A stretch of DNA of 64,000 bases from Tenrec ecaudatus (lineage: Eukaryota > Chordata > Mammalia > Afrosoricida > Tenrecidae), in NCBI RefSeq assembly GCF_050624435.1, contig NC_134531.1, forward strand, positions 250,246,812 through 250,310,811. The letters are read 5' to 3'. The notes under the pieces are model-generated. The model was given only the letters and a program-made list of their open reading frames with translations. It did not search any database and had not been told where the DNA came from. Shown in pieces: positions 32,876-44,109 of the stretch (the first letter of the stretch is position 1; every line of letters starts with the position of its first letter). A program made the position numbers and the translations under genes.

Positions 32876-34601
32876 TTTTTTCCACTTCTTCAAAGTGTTA
32901 CCTGTTTTCCTTTTTGCAGGTAAGGAGGGTATTGTAGATTTTTGTAATAAGCCCTTTGTCTGTTGTGTCTTTGCTAAAAATCCTCTCCCAGTCTGTGGGC
33001 TGCCTTGTTACCCTCTTGGTAGTCTTTTGATGCACACAGGTGCTTTATCCTTAGTAAATCCCATTTGTCGATTTCAGATTCCCCTGCGTGTGTACCCTGC
33101 CCTATTGCAGTGAGCCTTTGTATTCCCTGGGCCAAGGTTCTTAGGTTTGTCCCGATTCCTTCGCTAATGGTCCTGATGGTTTGTGGTTTTACTTCTAGGT
33201 CCGTGACCCACCTTGAGTTTGTTCTTGTGCATGGGGTGAGGTAGACATCCTGTTTCACTTTTCTACATGTGGATTTCCATTGTTTCCAGCACCACTTGTT
33301 AAATAGGGCATTGCCCTCCCAGTTGATGCTTCTGGGGCTCTTGTCAAAGATCAGTTGTCTGTATGCTGATGGTTTTATTTCTGGATTTTCTACTCTTTTC
33401 CATTGGTCTGTGTATCTGTCATTATGCCACTACCACACTGTTTTGAGCACTGTGGCTTCATAGTAGGTGTGAAAGTCAGGTAAAGCAAGCCCTCCTACTA
33501 TGCTCTTCTTCTTGAGATCTCTGCTAATTCTGGGCTTCTTCCCTCTCCATATGAAATTAGTGGTCAGTTTTTTCCAATTCTCTGAAGAAGATTGTTGGTA
33601 TTGGAATCAGATAGCATTCAACTAATAAAGTGCCCTGGGTAGGATAGACATCTTTACTATATTGAGTCTTCCAATCCAAGGTGTCAAAGGGATCCAGTTT
33701 CAGGCATCAAAGAATGAAAAATCATATCACTGTGTGCTCGCCTTCCTGATGCGATCACGGAGGACAAATGGTGGCATAAGCAAGTGTGGTGAAGAAAGCT
33801 GATGCTGCCCGGCTATCAAAAGATATAGCATCTGGAGTCTTAAAGGCTTGAGGGTTAACAAGTGGCCATCTAGCTCAGAAGCATCAAAGCCCACATGGAA
33901 GAAGCACACCAGCCTGTGTGATCACGAGGTATAGAAGGGATCAGGTATCAAGCATCAAAAATCACATCATTGTGAATGAGGGGGAGTGCAAAGTGGGGAC
34001 CCAAAGGCCATTTGTGGACAACTGAACATCCCCTTACAGAAGGGCCTTGGGGAGGAAACGAGCCGGTTAGGGGGCAGTGTAGCAACGAATGAAACAGACA
34101 ACTTTCCTCTAGTTCTTAAATGCTTCCCCCACGCCATGATCCCAAGTCTACCTTACAAATCCAGCTGGACTGGAGGATGTACACTGGTACAGATGGGAAC
34201 TGGAAACACAGGGAATACAGGACAGATGAACCCTTCAGGTCCAGTGCTGAGAGGGTGGAGGGAAGGAGGGGTGGAAAAGGGTAACCAATTACAAGGATCT
34301 ACATATAACCTCCTCTCTGGAGGTTGGTCAACAGAAAAGTAGGTGAAGGGAGATATTGGACAAGGTAAGGTATTACAGAATAATAATAATGACTTGCAAA
34401 TTATCCAGGGTTCATGAGAGACGGGGGGAAAGGGGAGGGAGGAGAAAAACTGAGGAGCAGATGCCAGGGGCTTAAGTAGAAAACAGATGTTTTGAGAATG
34501 ATGACGGTAACAATGTAGAAAGTGCTTACCACAATGGGTGTATGTATGGATTGTGATAAGTGTTGTATGAGCCTCCAATAAAATGATTAAAACAAAAAAA
34601 A
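32876..34601 (+). mobile_element. L1 insertion with inverted 5' part (twin priming)
   Basis: The left part, about 32,910-33,680, is the C-terminal half of ORF2 in minus orientation (complement of coding words such as LGRLNIV at its right edge). The right part, about 33,681-34,601, is the 3' UTR and terminus in plus orientation. This head-to-head arrangement is typical of L1 twin priming. A diverged third target copy, AGAATTGTCTGGGCTC (34,603-34,618), matches 13 of 16 bases of the duplication flanking the L1 just upstream. Confidence 0.8.
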
Positions 34602-34618
34602 AAGAATTGTCTGGGCTC

Positions 34619-35205
34619 AGTAAGCCGAAAATCCAGATCTCACTCATGTGGAAATGCACTCCTTCAATTCCCTAATGGATATTCTTGGAGAAGAGGCAGA
34701 CAAGGCTACATATGTCTCCAAACCCAATGTTTTTCAAAAGCACATCACAAAGGAATAAAAAAAATTTAGGGAACAGACTGGTTTTCAGCTTTTCAAAAGT
34801 ATGAAATGGAAAAGGAACGCAAGCTACCTTTGACCTGTTCTAAAGGCAGGATGAGATGTCCTGTGTGATCTAGAAACAGTTCACCTAAAGCAGTGGGACC
34901 CAAAGTTTGTGTGGTTTAATGCTATAGCATCTCTTTTCTTCCATTGTAGTCTCAGAAGAGTTATAGGATGTAGCATAACTGAATAAATAGAGCAGGTATA
35001 AGATTTTTTTCAATATCTTTTGCATAATTATAGGTACTTGATGGCAGTGATTCTCAAACTCTAGTGAGCTTAAGGAGACTTGCTAACCAGGCTGAATTCA
35101 GCCCCTATTTCTAGATCGTCTGTATGGAAAAGGCTGGGCTGGGATAGAAACACTACTCTAAAGCCAGAAACATGACTTGGGATTCATGATTGAAAACAAC
35201 AGCAG
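34619..35205. other. Intron sequence with a MER5A-like fragment
   Basis: GGCAGTGATTCTCAAACTCT at 35,042 and TTGCTAACCAGGCTGAATTC that follows resemble the non-autonomous hAT element MER5A (about 35,043-35,120). The rest holds nothing recognised. Confidence 0.5.
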
Positions 35206-36368
35206 GGGAAGATGGCGACGGAGTGACACACACCAGAGGGACTCCGCAGAATCCAGCCCAGGAGAGTTGCTCAGAGTGAAATTCGACGCCACTGGATCGC
35301 AGGAGGTGCATCATAAAGATAAGTAGGCACAGATCCACGGGGTTTTGAGGGGCTGGGGGCTTCTGGCTTACCTCAGTGGAAGCCGGCTGGGGCTCGACCC
35401 TAGTCCAGCTGCCAGATCTGCCCAAGCCAGGACCATTTGGAGCCCGTAGCAGGGCTTGGTCTCGCACAGCCACAGTTTTCCCCTATCTGCCTCAGGGCAG
35501 GGACAGGACGCTTGCGGCTCCACTGGCAGGGATCAGGGTTAAGCTACATTGTTGCTTCTGTTTGCGTCTCTGCTTTATATTCCCACACAGCCTTGGAGGG
35601 CTGCTCAGGGGCTTTTTCAAGGCACAGCCGCACAGCCGCAGCGGCCGCGTGGTCTGAGCAGGGACTAAACCTAAACCCCCACAGCTCCATAGGCAGGGAT
35701 CAAGCTTCAGCTACACTGCGGCATCTGTTAACATCTCTGCTCTCTGTCCCCCCACTTTTCTGGGGGCTGCTCAGCAGTTTTCTTGCGACCCTTCTTGGGG
35801 CTCAGCTGCAGACTACCGCTGGGGTTTAGGGCAGGGAGTAAGCCCTTTCAGATCCACAGGCAGGGAGTGGGACTCAGCTACATAGTTTCTTTTGCTTCCC
35901 TTTACCCCTGCACAGCCTAGTCTCACATTTTCATTCCCGCCCCCCCTTGTTCCTGCCCTGCTCTCTCACACTCCATTGCAGACTTACAGGGCACTCCCAT
36001 TGCCCTAGGGCATTTGCGCCTGGGTCACTCCCAGCTAGGTGAGCTCCACCCTGCATAGATAACCCAAGGCTAGGGAAAGGCCTGCTTGCTCTCCAGGGGA
36101 TACTCCTCAGACTTCTCACCAGGGAGTTCCTGCCTGTGTACCTGGGGATATAAGGCAGCCCTGGCAACACTTATCAATATTCAAACCAATAGCGGGAACT
36201 TCAGCACAGCCTCTGCATCACTGGGGCAGGCAGTCGACCTGGCATCTGGGGCACTCCCCTGATAGGGAAGCTACAGGAAGATAAAGTGGTAGGTTAATCC
36301 CATAGCAAAATCAGCTGTAGGCAGACCGAAGAAGCATTCCTATAAGTATTCCAGAGAGAGACTAGAAA
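35206..36368 (+). promoter_or_regulatory. L1 5' UTR/promoter with tandem monomers
   Basis: It opens GGGGAAGATGGCGACGGAG, containing AAGATGGCG, the YY1-site motif that sits at the very start of human L1 promoters. Further on, three related units start with (C/A)TCCA(C/T)(T/A)GGCAGGGA-type words at 35,518, 35,685 and 35,852, exactly 167 bases apart, and a partial unit seems to precede them. So the promoter is monomeric as in mouse L1, combined with a YY1-type start. Promoter activity is inferred. Confidence 0.75.
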
Positions 36369-37421
36369 ATGGCACCTGGTCCCTCAAAAACAACTCAACG
36401 CAAACAGCCATCACCCACAACGACCTCAACGAAAAAACAGGAGAAACAAAAGACGAAGGCAGAAGATGTCCTGAACACAGCAACATACATAGAAGAAGCA
36501 GACATTGAGATGCCATACAAAGAAGCTCTCAGAATGCTGATTGGAGCCATGCAGGATATGAGGGAAACAATACAGAAAAAGGATGAAGGGATAGAGGAGA
36601 TAAAAGACATACACCAAAGGGAAATATAGGAGCTTAAGGAGCAGAAAACGAAAAACAATAGCAAAATCGTGTTCCTTGAGAATCGATTGGAGGAATCAGA
36701 GAACCGCATCAGTGTCGTGGAGGACAGCCAAGCAGGCTTTAATAAACGTGCACAAAAATCTAATAAGCGCATCAGAGAAGCCGAAGAAAACCTGAGAGCA
36801 ATGTCTGATGCTATGAAGCGGAACAACATTAGAATTATTGGCCTACCGGAGGAAGACACAACAAAGAAGTCATCTGCAACAATAGCGAGAGAATTCTTGG
36901 AGGAAAATTTCAGCAGCCTAATGAATTAAAACCAAGCAACCATCCAGGAGGCTAAAAGAACACCAGCATGACGGGACCCCAAGAAGAAATCACCAAGGCA
37001 CATAATAGTTAAACTATCCAACTTTGAGTAAAAGGAGAAAATCATGAGAGCAGCTAGGGAAAAGCAAGCAAACACATATAAAGGTTCCCACATAAGGATA
37101 TGCTCAGACCTATCAGCAGAAAGTATGAAAAAAAGGAGAGAGTGGAGTAACATATTCCAAAAATTGAAAGAAAACAACGCAAATCCAAGAATACTCTACC
37201 CAGCCAAATTATCGATCAAGGTCGATGGAGAAAAGTCTTCCCAGACAAGGAAAAACTCAAAAAATATGTTACAACAAACCCAGCCTAACAAAAGATCCTC
37301 GCCGATTCAGTATGGGCAGAAGAACAACACTCACCAAGCACAAATAAGAGACCAACACATAGAACAACCTCACCCAGAGCACAACAAAGAGAAAACAGAC
37401 CCCAAGATAGCAATGGCTTAA
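36369..37421 (+). pseudogene. L1 ORF1p (nucleic-acid chaperone), broken
   Basis: One frame of about 351 codons starting MAPGPSKTTQRKQ. It has a basic start, a helical coiled-coil region rich in E, K and L (about codons 60-150), the RRM with NNIRIIGLPEED (about codon 156) and a C-terminal domain containing ARILYPAKLS-type words. In-frame stops occur at 36,627-36,629 (TAG) and 36,927-36,929 (TAA), with more between there and 37,044. The family protein forms trimers that coat L1 RNA. Confidence 0.85.
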
Positions 37422-37499
37422 GGATGGAAAGAAATCAAGAATGATACACACACTAATGAGAAAGGAAAGTAGGAAAACTCCCAACACAAAAGGTATAAA

Positions 37500-40400
37500 A
37501 TGGCATCACAGAGTCCGCACATGGAGAGAATAACCCTGAATATCAATGGCCTGAACTCAGGCATTAAAAGACTGAGACTAGCAGAATGGCTTAGAAAACA
37601 CAACCCATCAATTTGCTGCCTACAGGAGACACATCTCAAGGCTACAGACAAAAATAGGCTGAGAATCAAAGGCTGGAGAAGGACCTACCAAGCAAACAGC
37701 AATACAAAAAAAGTAGGGGTTGCAATCCTTATCTCAGATAAAATTGACCTCAAAGGGCAAACCATAAAAAGAGATAAGGAGGGACACTATATAATGCTCA
37801 AGGGAATGATAGACAATGAACCACTAAGCATTGTAAACATATATTCCCCGAATGAGAGACCAACTCAATACGTCAACCAAGCACTCCAAAAGATTAAGAA
37901 AGAAATCACAGACTCGACAATTATAGTGGGCGATTTCAACGCACCACTCACTGAGAAAGATAGATCACAGGGAAAGAAACGCAACAAGGAGACTAGAGAA
38001 CTAAACTCCACAATTAGACAATTTGACCTAATAGATATTTACAGAGCTTTTCATCCAAATATAAAAAATTTCACATTCTTTTCAAGTCCCCATGGCACAT
38101 ATTCGAAGATAGACCACATGCTGGGGCATAAGGCAAATCTACATAAATTTAAGCACATTGAAATAATACAGACTTCTCTCTCTGACCACCGTGCCATAAG
38201 ACTGGAAATCAACAAAAGGAAGACAAAGAAAATAAGAGCAAATAATTGGAGAATGAATAACTCTCTACTGCAAAAGGAGGGCATACTGGTCCAGATCAGA
38301 GACGAAATCAGGAAATTTCTAGAAACCAACGAAAATGAGAACACGACATACCAAAACTTATGGGACACAGCAAAGGCAGTCATCAGAGGAAGGTTCATAG
38401 CAATACAAGCACCCCTAAGAAAAGAAGAGAGACTCATGACGGATACACTGACGCAAAATTTACAAAAACTAGAGCTGAGTCAGCAGGACAACCCTACTAA
38501 TAGCAAAATAAAAGGAATTATAAAAATCAGGGCTGAGATTCAGGAGAGGGAAAATAAAAAAACTATGGAAAAAATTAATATCGCTAAAAGTTGGTTCTTT
38601 GAAAGGATAAACAGGATCGATAGACCATTGGCAAACCTAACCAAAGAAAGGAGGGAACAAATCTCAATAGCAAGAATAAGGGATGAAAGAGGGGTCATTA
38701 CAACAGACCCTAATGAAATCAAAAGGATAGTTACACAATACTATAAAGGATTGTACTCCAATGAATTCAACAATTTGGAAGACATGGACAAATTCCTGGA
38801 AAAACAATCCCTCCCTAGACTCTCCTCGGTGGACATCCAGAATCTCAACACACCCATAGCAATAGAAGAAATAGAAAAGGTTATCAAGGGATTACCAACA
38901 AAAAAATCCCCTGCACCAGATGGATACACTGCAGAATTATATCAAGCATTCAGGGAAGAACTAATACCAATCCTACACAAACTTTTCCAGAACATAGAAA
39001 AAGATGGCAAACTCCCAAACTGCTTCTATGAAGTTAGTATAACTCTGATACCCAAACCGGGCAAGGATCCCACAAGAATCGAGAACTACAGACCGATATC
39101 CCTAATGAACATTGATGCAAAAATCCTTAACAAAATACTAGCCAACAGAATACAAAAGTATATAAAAAAATAATTCAGGTTCGTCTCCTGGCTGGCTCGC
39201 CAAAAAAAAATCCACCATGACCAAGTGGGATTCATACCAGGGATGCAGGGATGGTTCAACATACGAAAGACCATTAGTATTATTAGTCACATTGACATGA
39301 AAAAGTATGAGAATCACATGATTATATCAAGAGACGCAGAAAAAGCATTCGACAACATTCAACACCAATTCCTGTTTAAGACACTAGCGAAGATAGGAAT
39401 GGAAGGAAAGTTCCTCAAGACAATACAAGCTATATATGAAAAACCAACAGCCAAAGTCATAGTCAATGGAGAAAAGACTAACACAATCCCACTGAAAAAG
39501 GGGACCAGACAAGGATGCCCCTTGTCTCCACTCCTATTTAATATTGTGCTGGAGGTTTTAACTAACAGCATAAGGCAAAGAAGTGACATCATAGGTATTC
39601 GTCTGGGGAAGGAAGAGGTGAAACTATCGTTATTTGCAGATGATATGATTCTATATATGGAAAATCCCAAAAGTTCCACAAGGGGAGTACTGGAAGCAAT
39701 AGAGGAGTTTGGCAGAGTGGCAGGATACAAGATCAACAAACAGAAGTCCATCGGACTGTTATACACATCAGATAAGACCACAGAAGAAGAGATCAAAAAG
39801 GTGGTACCCTTCACAATAGCCAAACACAAATTGAAATATCTAGGGATACACCTGACTGAAAAAACAAAAGATCTATATAGGGAAAACTATAGAACACTAT
39901 TACAAGAAACTAAGAGTGACCTCAACAAATGGAAGAATATTCCATGCTCTTGGATTGGGAGACTTAATATAGTTAAGATGTCAGTTCTGCCAAAAGCACT
40001 ATATAAGTTTAATGCTATCCCGATACAATTACCATCATCTTTCTTCAAAGAAATGGAAAAACTCATTACCAACTTCATATGGAGAGGGAAGAAGCCCAGA
40101 AGTAGCAGAGAACTCCTCAAGAACAAGGACACCGTGGGAGGGCTTGCTTTAACTGACTTTGGCACATACTATGCAGCCACAGTTCTCAAAACTGCTTGGT
40201 ATTGGTACAATGACAGATACTCAGACCAATGGAAAAGAACTGAAAATCCAGAAATAAAAGCATCAGCATACACACAGCTGATCTTTGACAAGGGCCCCAA
40301 AAATATCAAATGAGAAGCAGATGCCCTCTTTAACAAGTGGTGCTGGAAAAAATGGATATCAACATGCAGAAAAATGAAGCAAGACCCTTATCTCACTCCA

Positions 40401-41360
40401 TGCACAAGAATAAACTCAAGGTGGATCACAGACCTTGAAGTTAAACCCCAAACTATTAGGGCCATCAATGAGGGAATTGGGACCAACTTGAGAACTTTGG
40501 CGCAGGAAATACACAGGCTATCAGAAATAGGGAAGGACACAAACACAGAGGAGGCACAAATTGACAAATGGGATATACTGAAGATAAAACACTTGTGTAC
40601 ATCCAAAGAATTCACCAAGAGAGTAATAAGAGAGTCCACAGACTGGGAAAACATCTTTAGCAATGATACATCAGACGAAGGCCTTATTACTAAAATTTAC
40701 AATACTCTGCTAGATTCCAAAAAGAAAAAAACCAATAGCCCACTTGAAAGGTGGGCAACGGACTTGAACAGAAGTTTCACAGGCGCAGAAATCCGAATGG
40801 CCAACAAACATATGAGAAAATGTTCCCGATCTTTAGCCATAAGAGAAATGCAAATTAAAACAACAATGAGGTACAACCTGACACCCTCAAAGGTAGCCCA
40901 ATTCAAAAAATCAGAAAGCAATAAGTGTTGGAGGGGCTGTGGGGAGACAGGAACTCTCATCCACTGCTAGTGGGACTGTAAGTATGTACAGCCACTATGG
41001 AAATCAATCTGGCGATACCTAAAACAGATGGAAATAGAGTTACCATATGACCCAGCAATCCCCCTACTGGGAATATACCCTGAAGAGGCAAGAAACAAAC
41101 CAAGACCAGACATCTGTGCTCCAATGTTCATTGCAGCACAGTTCACAATTGCAAGGAGTTGGAAGCAACCCAAATTTCCATCAACTGACGATTGGATTAA
41201 AAAACTGTGGTGTATACATACAATGGAGTACTACGCATCACTAAAAAGCAGTGATGAACGTATGAGGCACATAGCGGCATGGGAAGAACTGGAGGAAATC
41301 ATGGTAGGCAAGGTAAGTCAGGCACAAAAGAACAAGTACAACATGAGCCCGCTGAGGTAA
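37500..41360 (+). pseudogene. L1 ORF2p (endonuclease/reverse transcriptase), broken
   Basis: One frame of about 1,287 codons. The endonuclease part shows [10 protein letters not shown] (about codon 38), [14 protein letters not shown] (about 142), [10 protein letters not shown] and [10 protein letters not shown], with the catalytic E, D and H present. The reverse transcriptase has [12 protein letters not shown] (about codon 671) and FADDMILY (about 713). The C-terminal Cys motif CWRGCGETGTLIHC follows (about 1,143). Defects: an insertion with TAA at 39,171-39,173 (tRNA fragment, listed separately), TGA at 40,311-40,313 and TAG at 40,968-40,970 (a Trp codon in relatives). The frame is kept across all three. 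Confidence 0.9.
39174..39210 (+). other. Retroposed 3' fragment of tRNA-Arg(ACG) inside ORF2
   Basis: Bases 39,176-39,202 equal the last 27 positions of mature tRNA-Arg(ACG): T-arm CAGG (50-53), T loop TTCG.CT (54-60), stem CCTGG, acceptor CTGGCTC, discriminator G73 and the post-transcriptional CCA at 39,200-39,202. Further A follow to 39,210. The only difference is T at 39,184 for A58, a position that is m1A in most tRNAs and is often misread by reverse transcriptases. The second L1 (62,955-62,970) lacks the insert. The insert brings a stop codon into ORF2 and the net change is a multiple of three. Confidence 0.88.
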
Positions 41361-44096
41361 GAATTAAAAAATTTTTAAAAAGCAAAAGTGGAATAGGGGA
41401 AAAAGCTACTGTATACAAACATTTTAGGGGTAAAGACTGTGTAGTATGGAAGGGACCAGACCAAAACCAGGGATATACATGGTAGACAATGGTGGAGGGG
41501 GGTGGGGAAGGAAAACAAAAGGATGAATATAAGGAAGAAAAGGGGAGCGGGGGCATGGGGCATTAATCCACCCAAGGGGAGGGTATTGTTTATATCTCCA
41601 CAGGGAAAGTGGGACCAGACTTCAACCCAGTGCCGCAAGGTGTGAATGCAATATCCCAGCGTGGAGGAGGGAACCAGTGGAGAGGTCTGGGAGGCTGGCC
41701 CCAGCACCATAAATTAAGTGGATTCCTGCCCCTCCCCCGAAAAGAATTTGTTCCAAAGGACGACATTGACTCTGCAGATCCGGGAGATGAACATATCTGA
41801 TCAGAGCACACGGGAGCAGATGAAGGGGCAGGAGGAGAGAGTGGAACACAGCCTGGCCCACCAGGCCGTGAGGATGATGTTCCTGAGTAGAGCAGCCAGT
41901 CCACAGAGAGAACAACATGGCTGGCCCCACTATGAGAAATGATGCCAATCAGTGACTAAGGGCGATACAGGGGACTGCACCGGAGACACAGTGTGGGAGT
42001 TGCACCTGACCTGATCCCACCACACCGAGGCAAATCACTGGAGGAGTGCAGCGGAACAGCAAGGGAATGGAGTGGCAAGGTCCCCAGGGAATGCTGAAAG
42101 TGGACTTTGGGGCCAGGGCGTGATGCCCCAACCGACTGGACTGGAAAACGCTCCTAAGGGCCAGCAAACGATCCCTGAACTAACTACAAGCTTTTCTCTT
42201 GTGAACTGTTTTGTTCTGTTCTTTCTCAGTGGTTTGTTTTTGTTGTTTTGTTGTCTGGTTGTATACTGTTGCTTTGTTTTCCTCTCTCTTGTTTTCGTGC
42301 AGGTTAGTGTCTCCACAGGTCTGTCTGAATAGGACAGGCTGGATGAACTATCTGGAGGAAAAACAACGGGACCGACAGTTCCGGGGATACTTGGGGTGGG
42401 GGGGCAGGGGGGGTAAGGAAGTGGTGTTAACAAACACAGGGACAAGGGAAAAACATGGGACCCCAAATGGTAGAGGGGGGGAGTGGCAGGCCTGGTGGGG
42501 AATGATCAAGGGTAAGGTTGCTTAGAGAAGAGGTATACTCTAGCCCAGGTGGCGACGAAGCATGGTAGTAGGGCAGGAGGAAAGTCAAGGGAGATGGAGG
42601 AAAGAGCTAGGAGTCAAAGCGCATTTATGGAGGTCTAGACAAAGACATGTACATGCAAATATAGATATAGAAGGATGGGGACATAGATCTACATGTCTAT
42701 ATTTATAGGTTAAGTATTAAGGTGGCGGAAGGACCTTGGGCCTCTACTCAAACACTCCCTCAATGCATGGATACTTTCTTTTATATAAATTGGAACTCTA
42801 TGATGCTCACTCTCCCGACACAACGGCTGGAGCCAAAGGGGGTGAACAAGTAAATGTGGTGAAGAAAGCTGATGATGCCCTGCTATCAAAAGAGATAGTG
42901 ACTGGGGTCTTAAAGGCTTGATGATAAACAAGCAGCCATCTAGCTCAGAAGCAACAAAGTCCACATGGAAGAACACACCAGCCTGTGTGATCGAGTGGTC
43001 CCGAAGGGATCAGTTACCAGGCATCAAAGAACAAAAATCATATCATTGACTGCACACCTCCATGATAGGATCGCTGAAGACAAATGGGTGCATAAGCAAA
43101 TGTGGTGAAGAAAGCTGATGGTGCCCGGCTATCACAAGAGATAATGCCTGGGGTCTTAAAGGCTTGAAGGTGAACAAGCGGCCATCTAGCTCAGAAGCAA
43201 AAAAGCCCAGATGGAAGAAGCACACCGGCCAGTGCAATCACGAGGTGCCAAGGGACCAGGTATAAGGCATCCTGCAAAAAAAAAAAAAAAGAAAAGATAT
43301 ATGTGTGTGTGTGTGTGTGTGTATGTATATATACCATATTAAATGAAGGGGGAAGTGCAGAGTGGAGACCCAAGGCCCAAGTGTCGGCCACTGGGGATCC
43401 CCTCATAGAGGGGTTTAGGAGAGGAGATGGGTCAGTCAGCGTGCAAGGTAGTACCAATGAAGAACACAGCTTTCCCCCAGATCCTGGATGCTTCCTCCCC
43501 CCAACTACCATGATCCAAATTCTACCTTGCAGGGCTGGATAGGGCAGAGGCTGTACACTGGTACATATGAGGGCTGGAGAAACAGGGAATCCAGGGTGGA
43601 TGATACCTTCAGGACCAAGGTTGTGAGGGGCGATGCTGGGAGAGTGGGTTGGAAAGGGGGAACTGATTACAAGGATCCACATGTGACCTCTTCCCTGGGA
43701 GAAGGACAGCAGAGAAGGGGGGAGGGGAGTCTGGATAGGGCAAGATATGACAAAATAACGATGTATAAATTGCAAAGGGCACATGAGGGAGGGGGGAGCG
43801 GGGAAGGAGGGGGAAAAAAAGAGGACCTGATACAAAGGGCTTAAGTGGAGAGCAAATGCTTTGAGAATGATTGGGGCAGGGAATGTATGGATGTGCTTTA
43901 TACAATTGATGTATGTATATGTATGGATTGTGATAAGAGTTGTATGAGTCCCTAATAAAATGCAAAAAAAGAAAAGAGGAGAAAAAAATGATTAGGGCAA
44001 CGAGTGTACAGATGTGCTTTATACAATTGATGTATGTATATGTATGGACTGTGATAAGAGTTGTATGAGCCCCTAATAAATTGTTAAAAAAAAAAG
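41361..44096 (+). other. Long L1 3' UTR with tandem modules and doubled end
   Basis: Three parts: an upstream region (41,361-42,790) also seen at 28.8 kb and, inverted, at 51.7 kb; two copies of a ~246-bp module (GAAGAAAGCTGATG at 42,861 and 43,104); then a G/T microsatellite (43,302-43,330) and a 3' part ending in two versions of the last ~120 bases. The second ends CCCCTAATAAATTG at 44,066-44,079. Confidence 0.85.
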
Positions 44097-44109
44097 AAGA
44101 AGAAGATGA

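Larger units (their letters stand above)
35206..44096 (+). mobile_element. Nearly full-length L1, inactive
   Basis: About 8.9 kb: 5' UTR (35,206-36,368), ORF1 (36,369-37,421), a 78-base spacer, ORF2 (37,500-41,360), a 2.7-kb 3' UTR and a doubled terminus with AATAAA-type signals near 43,953 and 44,074. Both reading frames have in-frame stops, so it is dead. No convincing target duplication was found at its ends. It lies in the large CMSS1 intron, opposite to the gene. Confidence 0.92.

Noticed and set aside
39174..39210. An intact tRNA gene
   Set aside because: Only the last 27 positions of the tRNA are present and the CCA is encoded, so it is a reverse-transcribed fragment without box A or anticodon arm.
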